Assembly: GCF_004378255.1 (NCBI RefSeq)
Contig: NZ_SNQG01000003.1
Coordinates: 434,001-498,000 of the forward strand
Length of the DNA stretch: 64,000 nucleotides
Source: Mucilaginibacter phyllosphaerae
GTDB lineage: Bacteria; Bacteroidota; Bacteroidia; Sphingobacteriales; Sphingobacteriaceae
Direction: 5' to 3'
Both the position numbers and the translations under genes were made by a program. The stretch's first letter is position 1; each line of letters begins with the position of its first letter. Positions 45,539 to 54,227 of the stretch are shown here, piece after piece. The notes beneath the pieces are model-generated. The model saw only the letters and a list, made by a program, of their open reading frames with translations, was not told the DNA's origin and ran no database searches.

Positions 45539-46917
45539 TATGGATTTTGCTGCAAACCGCTGATGTTGACAGCATCCTGATCTATCTGGAAAACATACCT
45601 AAGCCCGTTAGGTTCCAGCTTATAGGTTGCACCATCCAAATTTCTTACTAATGTCTTCGCCTGATCCGGTTCCAGGTTCAATCTTCTCAGGTCAGTCCAC
45701 CGAAGGGACCGAAAAAGCAGATCTTTTCTTCTTTCTAATAAAACAGCGCCGAGCAATTGTTTCTGATCGCTGATGGCATAAGGCACAAATGTTCCGGTTT
45801 TCCATCTCGTTACCAGTAAAGTATTTAGTGCTGTCAGTGCCGTCCGGCTGTCTCCGTTTCGCACAGCAGCTTCAGCTTTGATCAGATATAACTCGTTGGT
45901 ACCAATCCCCGTAAACAAGCTTGAACCTGCTACACCGGTATAGTTACCTTTAAATCCGATGCTGCCATTCGTATTAACTTTGAACAGAACACTTTTGCGC
46001 AAGTCATTGGTGCCAAAGGATTTATATAACAAAGTATCTACACGGGCCTTTGACTGTGTAAGTGCCTGCGGCCCTGCGGCTTTTGCATCATAAATCACCT
46101 CATCATTAAATTGCTGAAACGGTATGGCCGATGCAGAATTCACCGTATTATAATCCATCAGCTTATTGTACGCGGCAAGTGCTGAGTCTGCGTATAGGCC
46201 TGCATTTTTAAAGTCACTCATGGACAGGTACACTCTTGCCAGCATACCGTATGCGGCAGGTTTGCTTGCCCTGTATTTCACATCGGGCGTTGAAGGCAAT
46301 AGCGATATTGATTGTTTAAGGTCATTCAGGATAGAGGTATAAGTTGCTGAAATAGTTGAGCGGACAGGCTTAACCGCAACATCAGACGTCAGTCTCAGGG
46401 CTATCCCAAGGTCTAATTCAGCCGTAGCTTTATTGTAAACTTTGGCATAAAGCTGGGATAAGGCGTAGTGATAGGAAGCCCGAACGAATAAGGCGTTACC
46501 CTCAACAGTATTTCTTTTGGGCAAATCTCCGCCGGAAACTTTTGGCAACTCATCCAGGATGATATTGCAATATTCGATAGCCAGATAAGGGGATTTATAA
46601 TCGCCCACGAAATTCGGTGATTTCTGCCAGCTGTAGTAAAAGCGCTGCGGATCGATAAGGCTGTTAAAGTCTGCCGTCGTTAAATAAAAATCGTCAGCTG
46701 CCACTTCCGATGCGGATGGGTAGCGGCCGTTGATCGTGCTGTAAGCGTTTAAAATTCCTTCCAGATCTTCTATAGTCGATGGGGTGGCAATTGACTGGTC
46801 AGGTTTTGCGTCGAGGTATTTTTTACAGGAACTGAAATAGACCAGTGATATCAGGCACAACAGTATCATTCGATACCGCTGTGCTTTAAAAATTTTATAA
46901 AAAAAATGTATTTTCAT
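45538..46917 (-). CDS. SusD/RagB family outer-membrane lipoprotein
   Basis: A 459-aa lipoprotein with lipobox FSSC (Cys near residue 31) and the SusD helical repeat body (residues about 35-459). With SusC it captures a substrate at the cell surface. The cargo is unknown; linkage to TlpA and MauE rather than to glycosidases argues against a classic polysaccharide locus. It lies 11 bp downstream of susC. Confidence 0.88.
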   Translation of the reverse strand: MKIHFFYKIFKAQRYRMILLCLISLVYFSSCKKYLDAKPDQSIATPSTIEDLEGILNAYSTINGRYPSASEVAADDFYLTTADFNSLIDPQRFYYSWQKSPNFVGDYKSPYLAIEYCNIILDELPKVSGGDLPKRNTVEGNALFVRASYHYALSQLYAKVYNKATAELDLGIALRLTSDVAVKPVRSTISATYTSILNDLKQSISLLPSTPDVKYRASKPAAYGMLARVYLSMSDFKNAGLYADSALAAYNKLMDYNTVNSASAIPFQQFNDEVIYDAKAAGPQALTQSKARVDTLLYKSFGTNDLRKSVLFKVNTNGSIGFKGNYTGVAGSSLFTGIGTNELYLIKAEAAVRNGDSRTALTALNTLLVTRWKTGTFVPYAISDQKQLLGAVLLERRKDLLFRSLRWTDLRRLNLEPDQAKTLVRNLDGATYKLEPNGLRYVFQIDQDAVNISGLQQNP

Positions 46918-46928
46918 TTTTTGACGTT

Positions 46929-49900
46929 TTAAAGGGTTGCTTTTATTCCGGCTGAATAAGAAACAGGCGGCTTGAAATTGTAAAGGATATCCGGGTCAAT
47001 ACCGGCCTTATTTGCTTTCCAAACGATCAGATTCAACTGGTTGGCAAACAAGTAGAATTGAAGCGACCTGATTCCGAATAAGCGATTTTTTGGCGTTAAA
47101 TCGTAACTCAGATAAATTTCCTGGAGTTTGATGTTATCCGCTTTCTCCACGTTTACGGATGCAAAGTGGTAAAACTGATCCCGCAACTCATCACCGGGGT
47201 AAATAAAGGACGGCACATTCGTGCGGCTCTCATCGCCCGGTTTTTGCCAGCGCTGGTCGTAGTCAGAAAACCCTGAACCATAACCGATCAAACTTGAATA
47301 ATTGGTAGTCGGCTTTCTGAAATAGTAATTGAAGCGATAGGACAGATTAAAGGCCAGTGAGATCTTCTTCCATTCCAATGTATTTCTCAGCGTTCCGAAA
47401 ACCGTTGGCAGTGCTGATCCGCTTTTAACCTGCTGGTCAAATGGGTTCTGTGAAATGGCAGCATAATCTTTACTGACTAAACCATTAACGTAGCCTTGCG
47501 GGTCCCCGGTTTGAGGGTCAAGCCCGGCCCATTTATAACTTACGATGAGGTAGGGATTTTCATTTAATACCGGAAAGATGGTATTCCCGTCACTTACTAA
47601 ACCTGCGGTAGTCGGCGGGTTCAGGTTTTTAGTGGTTTTAAAGTTAATATAACTAAAAAGTAAGGAAGAGCGCCATTTAAAAGGCCCGTCGAGGTTCAAT
47701 GAATTTAGCACTACATCGGCACCTCGCGAAAAGATACTGGCGGAGTTTTGATTCGCGCTGGCAAATCCGACAGTAGCATCAAGCAGCACACTGTTGATGA
47801 GGTCAGTTGAGTTTTTTGTGTAATACTCGACCGAGCCATTGATACGGTTGTTTAACAAACTGAAGTCCAGGCCTGTATTAAAGGTTTTAACCTGCTCCCA
47901 TCTCAGGTGAGGATTGGGAGGAGCGGAAACATTAACAAAAGGAAGCCTGATCGGTGAACTGCCGGCTGTCAGGTACTGAATCCTGGTTAAAGCAGATTCA
48001 TTTGGCGACAGGTTCCCGCTCACGCCGTAGGTGATCCTTAGGCTCAATTGCGGCAGCCACGATACGTTGTAAAACTTTTCCCGGTCAACTTTCCATAATG
48101 CACCTACAGACCAGAGCGGGACGCCTTTTTGATTGGTCTGTACTCCGAAAAGATTCGATTCATCTCTTCGCGCCGATCCTGACAGGGAGTATTTATTTTT
48201 GAATGTATAAGTGGCATTTGCAAATACAGAAACGAACCGGTTTAAGTAAGCGGTATATTTTGTACCGTTATTGATGTAACTGTCACCAAAAATTTCATCG
48301 TAGGTAGGATATTGATTTGCGTAATCAACACCCGTAGTGGTCAGGGTATTCGGATCATAACCATAAACGATCTGTGTTGACGAGTTGCTTTTACTCTCCC
48401 TTACTTCAGCTCCTGCGATGGCGGACAGTTGATGGTCGCCTCCCCAAATATAATCGTAGCTTAACTGCCCCCGTAATGCCTGCTGCTTGCTGATCAGATC
48501 AAATGTATTGAGTATGCCGTTTTTGGGCACCGCATAGGTCGTGCTGTTATCGGTAAGTTGGGTAAATGTGTTGATATAGTCCCTGGTTGAATAGCTGTTA
48601 ATATTTTGAAAATTATTGTTTGATGACCAGGATTGCTGGTATTGATATTTAATATCCGCTTTGAGGCTGCTGAAAATCTTATAGGTTGAGCCTACATTCA
48701 GCAAAATGTCGGTCATTGCAGATCTGTTGTCATTATTGGCCAGTTCCTGCAAAGGCCGGTATTTCCAGTCCAGCAGCCTGCCATTGCCTGCAGTATCCGT
48801 AAACGCCTTGCTGTAATACAAGTCTACAGCAGCAGGTGAACCATCGCTATTGACCAGCCTGGCATAAGGTGAAATCGTGCTGTTATTATACCGGTAAGAA
48901 CCATAAGCGCCGGGGCTGTTACTGGTTGAATTTGTCCGTGTAATGATCACATCCGTATTAAGCAGCCATTTTTTCGTGAGGTCAATCTGGTTATTAGAAC
49001 GAAGTGTAAGGCGGTTATTGTCGTTGCCGCGAAGGTTACTATTGTCTTTATCGTAACCGGCTGAAACCAGGTAACGGATATTTGATCCGGAACCGCTCAG
49101 GTTCAGATAATATTGCTGGTTGACGGAATTACGATAAAGATATTTTTGAAAATCATTCCTCACATCCTGTGACCGAAGCCGGTTGATCTGCTGCTCCGCC
49201 TGCGCACCAGAAATTTCCCCGTTTCTCGCCTGATTAAGCAGTGTGGCCACCGGGGAAACCGCGGGGAATGAGGAGTCGGAGAATTGATTGTCGTAATACC
49301 CCTGCGCAAAAAGGTTTTTCTCCAGGTCAATATAGCTGCTCACTGGTATCTGGTTTGCTGAAAAGAGGTTCGGCTTCTTATTCAATGTAAGATTGCTGTT
49401 AAAGGAAACCTGAAGCGGCTGATTTGCCTTGGCCTTTTTTGTATTGATCACAATTACGCCATTCCCGGCCCTCGCCCCCCAGATGGATGATGCTGCGGCA
49501 TCCTTTAAAACCGTAATACTTTCAATGTCATTGGGATTGATGTTATTGATATCGCCTGCGTACGGAAAGTTATCCAGAACGATCAGGGGCGAAGCAGCTT
49601 CAATGTTGAGCGTACTTAAACCGCGTATCTGAATGGTTTGCTGATTCGGATCGCGTCGGTCTATTTGCAAACCGCTTGTCAACCCGTCGAGGCGGCTGAG
49701 GATATCAGCACCCACTCTTTGATTGAGGAGATGGTTATCTAATTTATAAAACGAACCGGTGGCCCGTTCTTTCGGAATATCCTGGTAGCCTGTACTGACC
49801 ACAACTTCTTTCAATTCATTGACCAGCGGCTCCATCGTGATATGCAGCAGGGAGGCTAATTTGGCATTGATGATCTTAATTACCGGTTTAAAGCCGACGT

Positions 49901-50126
49901 GAGTAAACGTAACCGTATCCACCCCGAAAATCGTTACCTGAAACCTTCCGTTGGTATCGGTGAGGGCATGGTAGCTTACATGCTTAGGTGTTATGACAAC
50001 ACCGGTGATCGGCTCATTTGTATTAGATTTTACGTCCCCGTAAATCTTCACCACGTCCTGGCCGAACGCATTTAATAAAAATGTAAAAGACAGGGCAATA
50101 CATAAAAAAGTAAACTTGCGTATCAT
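46929..50126 (-). CDS. SusC/RagA family TonB-linked outer-membrane receptor
   Basis: A 1065-aa protein with a signal peptide, an N-terminal CarboxypepD_reg-like domain (about 25-105), a plug with SusC motifs (GLSTLNIEAASPLIVLDNFP, then ATGSFYKL upstream) and a 22-strand-type barrel. It forms the TonB-dependent channel under the SusD lid. Translational overlap of 4 bp with the TlpA gene ties redox chemistry to import. Confidence 0.9.
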   Translation of the reverse strand: MIRKFTFLCIALSFTFLLNAFGQDVVKIYGDVKSNTNEPITGVVITPKHVSYHALTDTNGRFQVTIFGVDTVTFTHVGFKPVIKIINAKLASLLHITMEPLVNELKEVVVSTGYQDIPKERATGSFYKLDNHLLNQRVGADILSRLDGLTSGLQIDRRDPNQQTIQIRGLSTLNIEAASPLIVLDNFPYAGDINNINPNDIESITVLKDAAASSIWGARAGNGVIVINTKKAKANQPLQVSFNSNLTLNKKPNLFSANQIPVSSYIDLEKNLFAQGYYDNQFSDSSFPAVSPVATLLNQARNGEISGAQAEQQINRLRSQDVRNDFQKYLYRNSVNQQYYLNLSGSGSNIRYLVSAGYDKDNSNLRGNDNNRLTLRSNNQIDLTKKWLLNTDVIITRTNSTSNSPGAYGSYRYNNSTISPYARLVNSDGSPAAVDLYYSKAFTDTAGNGRLLDWKYRPLQELANNDNRSAMTDILLNVGSTYKIFSSLKADIKYQYQQSWSSNNNFQNINSYSTRDYINTFTQLTDNSTTYAVPKNGILNTFDLISKQQALRGQLSYDYIWGGDHQLSAIAGAEVRESKSNSSTQIVYGYDPNTLTTTGVDYANQYPTYDEIFGDSYINNGTKYTAYLNRFVSVFANATYTFKNKYSLSGSARRDESNLFGVQTNQKGVPLWSVGALWKVDREKFYNVSWLPQLSLRITYGVSGNLSPNESALTRIQYLTAGSSPIRLPFVNVSAPPNPHLRWEQVKTFNTGLDFSLLNNRINGSVEYYTKNSTDLINSVLLDATVGFASANQNSASIFSRGADVVLNSLNLDGPFKWRSSLLFSYINFKTTKNLNPPTTAGLVSDGNTIFPVLNENPYLIVSYKWAGLDPQTGDPQGYVNGLVSKDYAAISQNPFDQQVKSGSALPTVFGTLRNTLEWKKISLAFNLSYRFNYYFRKPTTNYSSLIGYGSGFSDYDQRWQKPGDESRTNVPSFIYPGDELRDQFYHFASVNVEKADNIKLQEIYLSYDLTPKNRLFGIRSLQFYLFANQLNLIVWKANKAGIDPDILYNFKPPVSYSAGIKATL

Positions 50127-50707
50127 AAGTTCTCCTTTCCCGGACTTAAAATCCTGTCTACGCTCCGTTTAAGTGTTATTTTCTTACCTGTCAGAACCTG
50201 CCCAATATTTTCTTTTGTCAACTCACTTTTATCAGGTATTGCTGCAATTGTTCCGTCAGGCCCGATCCAAACCATGAAGGGCACACCATGAAAGCTAAAG
50301 TTTTCAGAAATGGCTTTATCATGGAATACTATCGGTAATTTAAAAGGCAGGTCGGACCAGGTATTCATGCGGTCAATCACTATTTTCATACTGCGCTCTG
50401 TTTCATGGTCGCTTTCTGGGTTTACCAGCAGCACCTGAATTTTACCTTTAAACTGTCGTTGAAGAGAATCCAGTTTAGGAAAGCCGGCGATACATCCGGC
50501 ACAGAAAGAATTCCAAAAGTCGAGGATGATCAGTTTTCCTTTGAAATCAGATATTTTTGCAGTTTTAAACTTGCCGTTCATGATATTGGTGATCTGAACA
50601 TCAGGCATTTTATCGCCGACTTCAAGATGTTTTGTTGTTGGTTTTGTTTGGGCGTTCACCTGAAAAAAAAGGCAAAGTAATCCCATTAAGCATATTTTGA
50701 GCTTCAT
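50123..50707 (-). CDS. TlpA-like thioredoxin-fold disulfide reductase
   Basis: A 194-aa protein with a signal peptide (MKLKICLMGLLCLFFQVNAQ) and a TlpA/AhpC-type fold. The CxxC motif is in NSFCAGCIAGFP near residue 75. It reduces or isomerises disulfides in the periplasm, probably for cargo imported by the overlapping SusC gene. First typical gene of the operon after the small 50812 gene. Confidence 0.85.
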   Translation of the reverse strand: MKLKICLMGLLCLFFQVNAQTKPTTKHLEVGDKMPDVQITNIMNGKFKTAKISDFKGKLIILDFWNSFCAGCIAGFPKLDSLQRQFKGKIQVLLVNPESDHETERSMKIVIDRMNTWSDLPFKLPIVFHDKAISENFSFHGVPFMVWIGPDGTIAAIPDKSELTKENIGQVLTGKKITLKRSVDRILSPGKENL

Positions 50708-50811
50708 TTTAGTTGTAGTTTAGTAATAAGAAATGCGTTAGTTAGCTTGAATTGAATGTAGAGCCTTATTCACCCGGAGAGATGAGCAGGGCCCAGGATT
50801 GGACAGGATAG

Positions 50812-51093
50812 CTATTCATGGCCTTCTCCTTCCTGCTTGTTTTCTAAAGCCCCGTTCGCCTGGTGTAATATGTAAGCCGCGGCCACCAGGTCCATTAACT
50901 GATCGAAGAACAGGGCGACTTCTTCATCGGAGAGATCCGCTTTAATATTACAGTCTCTGGTTACCCAGCATTGAAAAAACTTCCAGAAAAGTACTTGGGT
51001 ATCTTCAGTAGAATGCGCTTTAAAGAATGCAGCAAGTGCTTCTTCTAAAGTTAGAGCAGATGTGAAATTTTTATTGATAGTTGCCGCTTCCAT
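50812..51093 (-). CDS. Small helical hypothetical protein
   Basis: A 93-aa protein starting MEAATINKN (ATG 51093; the upstream start would be TTG). It is helical and acidic with no signal peptide and no recognised family. It leads the TlpA-SusC-SusD transcript, 100 bp upstream of tlpA and directly below a structured leader. Confidence 0.55.
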   Translation of the reverse strand: MEAATINKNFTSALTLEEALAAFFKAHSTEDTQVLFWKFFQCWVTRDCNIKADLSDEEVALFFDQLMDLVAAAYILHQANGALENKQEGEGHE

Positions 51094-51146
51094 TCTATTC
51101 AGTTTGGCAAATCGGTTCCATAAATAAGGCGTGGAACTCAACTTAC

Positions 51147-51257
51147 CGCCTTAGAGGTACTGGTATACCCGGAAACGGATAAGTGAGCCCACGCCTATGA
51201 CGTGAGCATTTCACTCATCTTCCCGCTTCCTTTTAAAATTACCAGTTTTCTAAGGCG
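51147..51257 (-). ncRNA. Structured leader (candidate cis-regulatory RNA)
   Basis: On the minus strand about 110 nt fold into one closed domain. The closing stem CGCCTTAGA/TCTAAGGCG has perfect 9-bp arms (51147-51155, 51249-51257), followed by ACTGGTA/TACCAGT (7 bp) and inner short stems including AGTGA/TCACT. It lies between a -7 box (51297-51304) and the first gene of the TlpA-SusC-SusD operon. I do not recognise the RNA class. Confidence 0.45.
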
Positions 51258-51296
51258 AGATTTAAGTGCGAATGCTTCTTATTTCATGAAGAGTCG

Positions 51297-51304
51297 CAAA
51301 ATTA
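51297..51304 (-). promoter_or_regulatory. -7 element of TlpA-SusC-SusD operon
   Basis: CAAAATTA on the plus strand reads TAATTTTG on the minus strand, an exact TAnnTTTG match. Transcription from here would carry the structured leader at 51147-51257. Confidence 0.45.
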
Positions 51305-51424
51305 TGTTAATTACATGTATTAATTTTTCATAAAGTCAAATATAACAAATTATTTTAATTTACGGTAGAATTAAACCGTGAAATATTTATAAAAAACCTT
51401 TCCCTTTAAAGAAAAAATGCTACG

Positions 51425-51649
51425 TTGAAAGATTACACGGTCCTAAAAGCCAGTTTCGGCTTACATATTAAGAAAATAAGAGAAAGTAAGGGATATAGCC
51501 TAATTGAGGTTGACCAGCGTTGTGATTTGGATGAAAGTAATATCTCAAAAATTGAAAACGGTAAGGTAAATATACAATTGTCCACAATTTTCGAACTTGC
51601 TAAAGGCTTAGGTATAGAGCCAAAGGAACTATTGGATTTCAAGATTTAA
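51425..51649 (+). CDS. Small XRE family regulator
   Basis: A 74-aa protein that is essentially one HTH domain (IKKIRESKGYSLIEVDQRC, then DESNISKIENGK). The only start is TTG at 51425. It resembles in size and layout the XRE gene at 51820. It is located at the left edge of the CBASS cargo. Confidence 0.72.
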   Translation: MKDYTVLKASFGLHIKKIRESKGYSLIEVDQRCDLDESNISKIENGKVNIQLSTIFELAKGLGIEPKELLDFKI

Positions 51650-51731
51650 TAATTTTGAAATGAATAGCTAAAGCAATTAACGCCCATAGGAACAATAATG
51701 CAATCCCATAATAAATCTGTTTCCTATTCAT
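51639..51731 (-). CDS. Possible 30-aa single-pass membrane peptide
   Basis: From the ATG at 51731 the frame encodes 30 aa starting MNRKQIYYGIALLFLW, with one transmembrane segment and a basic tail. It fills the gap between the two XRE genes, antisense. Real small toxins look like this, but so do chance ORFs; no ribosome site stands out. Confidence 0.25.
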   Translation of the reverse strand: MNRKQIYYGIALLFLWALIALAIHFKIIKS

Positions 51732-51819
51732 CTTACTGTTAAAGAAGACCAAATGTAGGGATATATACCCACACTTTTGAACGCTGAAAAGCCAATTTTC
51801 GCTGTTGAGATAACTGCGA

Positions 51820-52044
51820 ATGGCAAGCGAAGAGCAAAAGAAATTTCTAATCAAATTTGGTACCCGCTTGCTTGAGCTGCGCAAAAAGAAAAACTTATCC
51901 TATCGAAAACTCGCTCAGAACTGCGATATAGATCATGCAGACATCAGGAAATATGAAAAAGGCGAGATAAATATGACCATTCTAACGATGGTTGAATTCG
52001 CAAAAGGTTTAGAAATTTCTCTAAAGGAATTGATGGACTTTTGA
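51820..52044 (+). CDS. Small XRE family regulator
   Basis: A 74-aa single-HTH protein (RLLELRKKKNLSYRKLAQNC, then DHADIRKYEKGE). Convergent with the ImmA/IrrE gene across about 290 bp in which I see no gene. A CapH-like repressor cleaved by the ImmA/IrrE peptidase is conceivable but it is not next to the CBASS promoter. Confidence 0.75.
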   Translation: MASEEQKKFLIKFGTRLLELRKKKNLSYRKLAQNCDIDHADIRKYEKGEINMTILTMVEFAKGLEISLKELMDF

Positions 52045-52330
52045 AGATGTTAATTAATCACCCATAATCATATTCATTTTAGGTCTATAATATATAATGC
52101 TTGTTAATAAGTTGGCTTATTACAACGGTTAAGTGAAATCTTATCTGATGAACTAAAATTTCAAGCTCATCAAATAAGGCTGTAAAACGTAGGCGTTGAA
52201 CACACTTATACAGCTCAAATAGGAAGTGTCGTAATGGGTTGAACAATGGTTCTTAGCCGCCGTTTGAACTATTTTCAATATAATTTAGTGCAGAACTATT
52301 GGGGCCGTTGCTTGTAAAATTGCAGGGTTA

Positions 52331-53104
52331 CTATTTTTCCCAAATAACACTTAAAACAGAATCGTATCTTGGGGTAACTACACAAAATTCGTACATCGGG
52401 CTATCTTCATCGTATTTCCCTAAATCAAACCAGGTAGATTTCACAATTTCCTGAGCCGAATCTCCTCTTGGATATATTCTATTGTAAACGTAATATTCAT
52501 TTGCGACAGAATCACTCGGCACATCTAACTTGTTTTTGTCAGGCACCCAATATCGCATATCAGTAGATTTTTTCCAATACTGAATTTTACTGCCTTTACT
52601 ATAAAAAGCAGCTATAGGATGATTGCCTAAGTCAATGAACCTATATACTATCGAAGTTAAACTGGTATTAAATTTTTCCGCAAGATTTCTAATTAAATCA
52701 GGACTAAACTTTTGCTTAAAACACGATGCTCTAAATAGTTCTTCTGGCATTAAAAGCGCGGCAGCAAAATCATTTGCCTCCTTTTCCTGAGGCCCCTTTT
52801 TATATCCATCCAACGTTGTATCGTCATCGGTAAATGAAGCTTCTTTATCACCATGCATAATAATATGGCCCAGTTCATGAGCTAAAACGTATCTTTTTCG
52901 CTGTGGGTACTCTATTTTAGAATCAACAGATACTATAGACCGGCCATTTTTCATTACCAACCGACCATCACAATTAACAAGGTCGACTTCTTTAACTATT
53001 CCATCATGAAGAGTTATTAAGTCGGCAATATTTATCGATGACGTGTCTTCAATACCTAAGTTGTTAATTAGTTTATTGGCAATAAACGCAGGATTTAATT
53101 TCAT
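52331..53104 (-). CDS. ImmA/IrrE-type metallopeptidase (CapP-like?)
   Basis: A 257-aa protein with a zinc site HELGH (H76-H80) and a third ligand in EKEANDFAAALLMP (E109). This is the M78 ImmA/IrrE fold, whose members cut repressors in response to signals. The C-terminal 90 residues are an extra domain. It is the third gene of a trio joined by ATGA overlaps and read divergently from CBASS, so it probably controls the sigma factor or its small partner. In other CBASS loci the related peptidase CapP cleaves the repressor CapH. Confidence 0.85.
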   Translation of the reverse strand: MKLNPAFIANKLINNLGIEDTSSINIADLITLHDGIVKEVDLVNCDGRLVMKNGRSIVSVDSKIEYPQRKRYVLAHELGHIIMHGDKEASFTDDDTTLDGYKKGPQEKEANDFAAALLMPEELFRASCFKQKFSPDLIRNLAEKFNTSLTSIVYRFIDLGNHPIAAFYSKGSKIQYWKKSTDMRYWVPDKNKLDVPSDSVANEYYVYNRIYPRGDSAQEIVKSTWFDLGKYDEDSPMYEFCVVTPRYDSVLSVIWEK

Positions 53105-53499
53105 ACTAAATCATCCTTCGCAATTTTATCCATTAATTCAAGCAGATCTGATTCATCAAGGATAGCCTTTAGATCACTCTCATCCATCTTTTCAAGATTA
53201 TTGAATTGAAGTTTGGGTGCCCTTTGATGGAGTAACTGCAATATTACTTCCTTGGTATTTTCTTGAGCACTCACAAAAACGGCAATAGCCCTTGAATATA
53301 AACTCTCCTGTTGAGCTTTTTTAAGTGCTACCTTGTGTTTAAATAAAAGCGACCTAATTTTAGATATGGCCTTTTTTTCTATTTCGGCAGGGTTATATCC
53401 CTCTTGCTGTAAAAATTCATCAAGCAATTCAGGTTGCTCCCGTATCATCAAGAACAGATCATCATTAAGTTGGTCTGTGTTTACTTTAATGTTTTTCAT
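53101..53499 (-). CDS. Helical hypothetical protein between sigma factor and ImmA/IrrE genes
   Basis: A 132-aa protein that is almost entirely helical and charged, with no membrane segment or recognised domain. It is coupled on both sides by ATGA overlaps. Position suggests an anti-sigma or adaptor that holds the sigma factor and is cut by the peptidase. That is inference only. Confidence 0.6.
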   Translation of the reverse strand: MKNIKVNTDQLNDDLFLMIREQPELLDEFLQQEGYNPAEIEKKAISKIRSLLFKHKVALKKAQQESLYSRAIAVFVSAQENTKEVILQLLHQRAPKLQFNNLEKMDESDLKAILDESDLLELMDKIAKDDLV

Positions 53500-54107
53500 G
53501 ATTGCTTGCTAAATAGGTTTTTAACAATTCTTTTTCCTTTTTTAATAGCATTATTAACGTCACTAACAGATATTTCAAGGCTTTCAGCGATAATTCTCGG
53601 TGGATTACCCTCAAGCCATTCAGAGAAAATGGCATGTTCATCTTTAGACTCACCAAATGCTACTTCTATTTTTTTCCAGTCCTCTTCATTGATTAATATT
53701 TCTTCCGGACTTTCGGTAGTACGGCTATCATCACTCAAAAGTTCATCATTTAATGAATCATCAATATTATCGGACATATTGTTAGTTTGATCATATCCAC
53801 CACCAGCATTGACAACAGAACGTTTAGATGCTTTAAAATGGTTAGAGATCAAACTTTTTATAATTAGCTTTAAATGTATCCCAACGTCAGGAAAACGTTT
53901 AAAATCCCATTTTCTTGTACCGTCAAAAAGCTTTTCAATTGCATCGGCAACGAAATGTTCAGCATCAACACTATCTTTTTCGGTTCTGATTTCAAACCCC
54001 GCTTTGTTTAGTTTGAATGTTGAGTATAACAAAAGTTGTTTATAAATCACTCCCCAGGATCTTTCGCCTATAGCTTCAAGTTGTTCGAGTGTCTTCGGGT
54101 CTATCAT
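53496..54107 (-). CDS. ECF-like sigma-70 family protein
   Basis: A 203-aa protein. A region-2-like part (DAEHFVADAIEKLFDGTRKW, then HLKLIIKSLISNHFK) lies in the first 90 residues. An acidic linker follows (about 95-125). A region-4-like HTH comes next (IIAESLEISVSDVNNAIKKGKRIVK). It is the first gene of the trio, and its start is 120 bp from the divergent CBASS operon. It may direct polymerase to the CBASS promoter, where no TAnnTTTG box is seen. Confidence 0.78.
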   Translation of the reverse strand: MIDPKTLEQLEAIGERSWGVIYKQLLLYSTFKLNKAGFEIRTEKDSVDAEHFVADAIEKLFDGTRKWDFKRFPDVGIHLKLIIKSLISNHFKASKRSVVNAGGGYDQTNNMSDNIDDSLNDELLSDDSRTTESPEEILINEEDWKKIEVAFGESKDEHAIFSEWLEGNPPRIIAESLEISVSDVNNAIKKGKRIVKNLFSKQS

Positions 54108-54137
54108 GTATATAGGTTACGTTAGGTACTCGTAAAT

Positions 54138-54197
54138 ATATGCTCTTAAATATTATTTTTTTGCCAAGTGGCGAAAAATATATTCTAAGGAGCATAT
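54138..54197. promoter_or_regulatory. 60-bp imperfect palindrome in the CBASS/sigma divergent promoter
   Basis: Two 29-nt arms match at about 22 positions around a 2-nt centre (54167-54168). The outer ends ATATGCTC/GAGCATAT and the inner part (near-perfect TTTTTTGCCA/TGGCGAAAAA) are the strongest. It could hold two mirror-image promoters or an operator for both operons. Confidence 0.6.
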
Positions 54198-54227
54198 CCA
54201 TTTAGACGATAACTAAAACAATATAAT

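Noticed and set aside
51639..51884. 81-codon membrane protein antisense to the second XRE gene
   Set aside because: Its first 50 codons overlap the coding start of the XRE gene and have no coding character; only the last 30 codons might be a small peptide, listed at low confidence.
53101..54107. Toxin-antitoxin interpretation of the ImmA/IrrE, helical protein and sigma genes
   Set aside because: The 203-aa protein has region 2 and region 4 sigma features rather than a toxin fold, and the coupling and divergence from CBASS fit regulation better, though it is not excluded.
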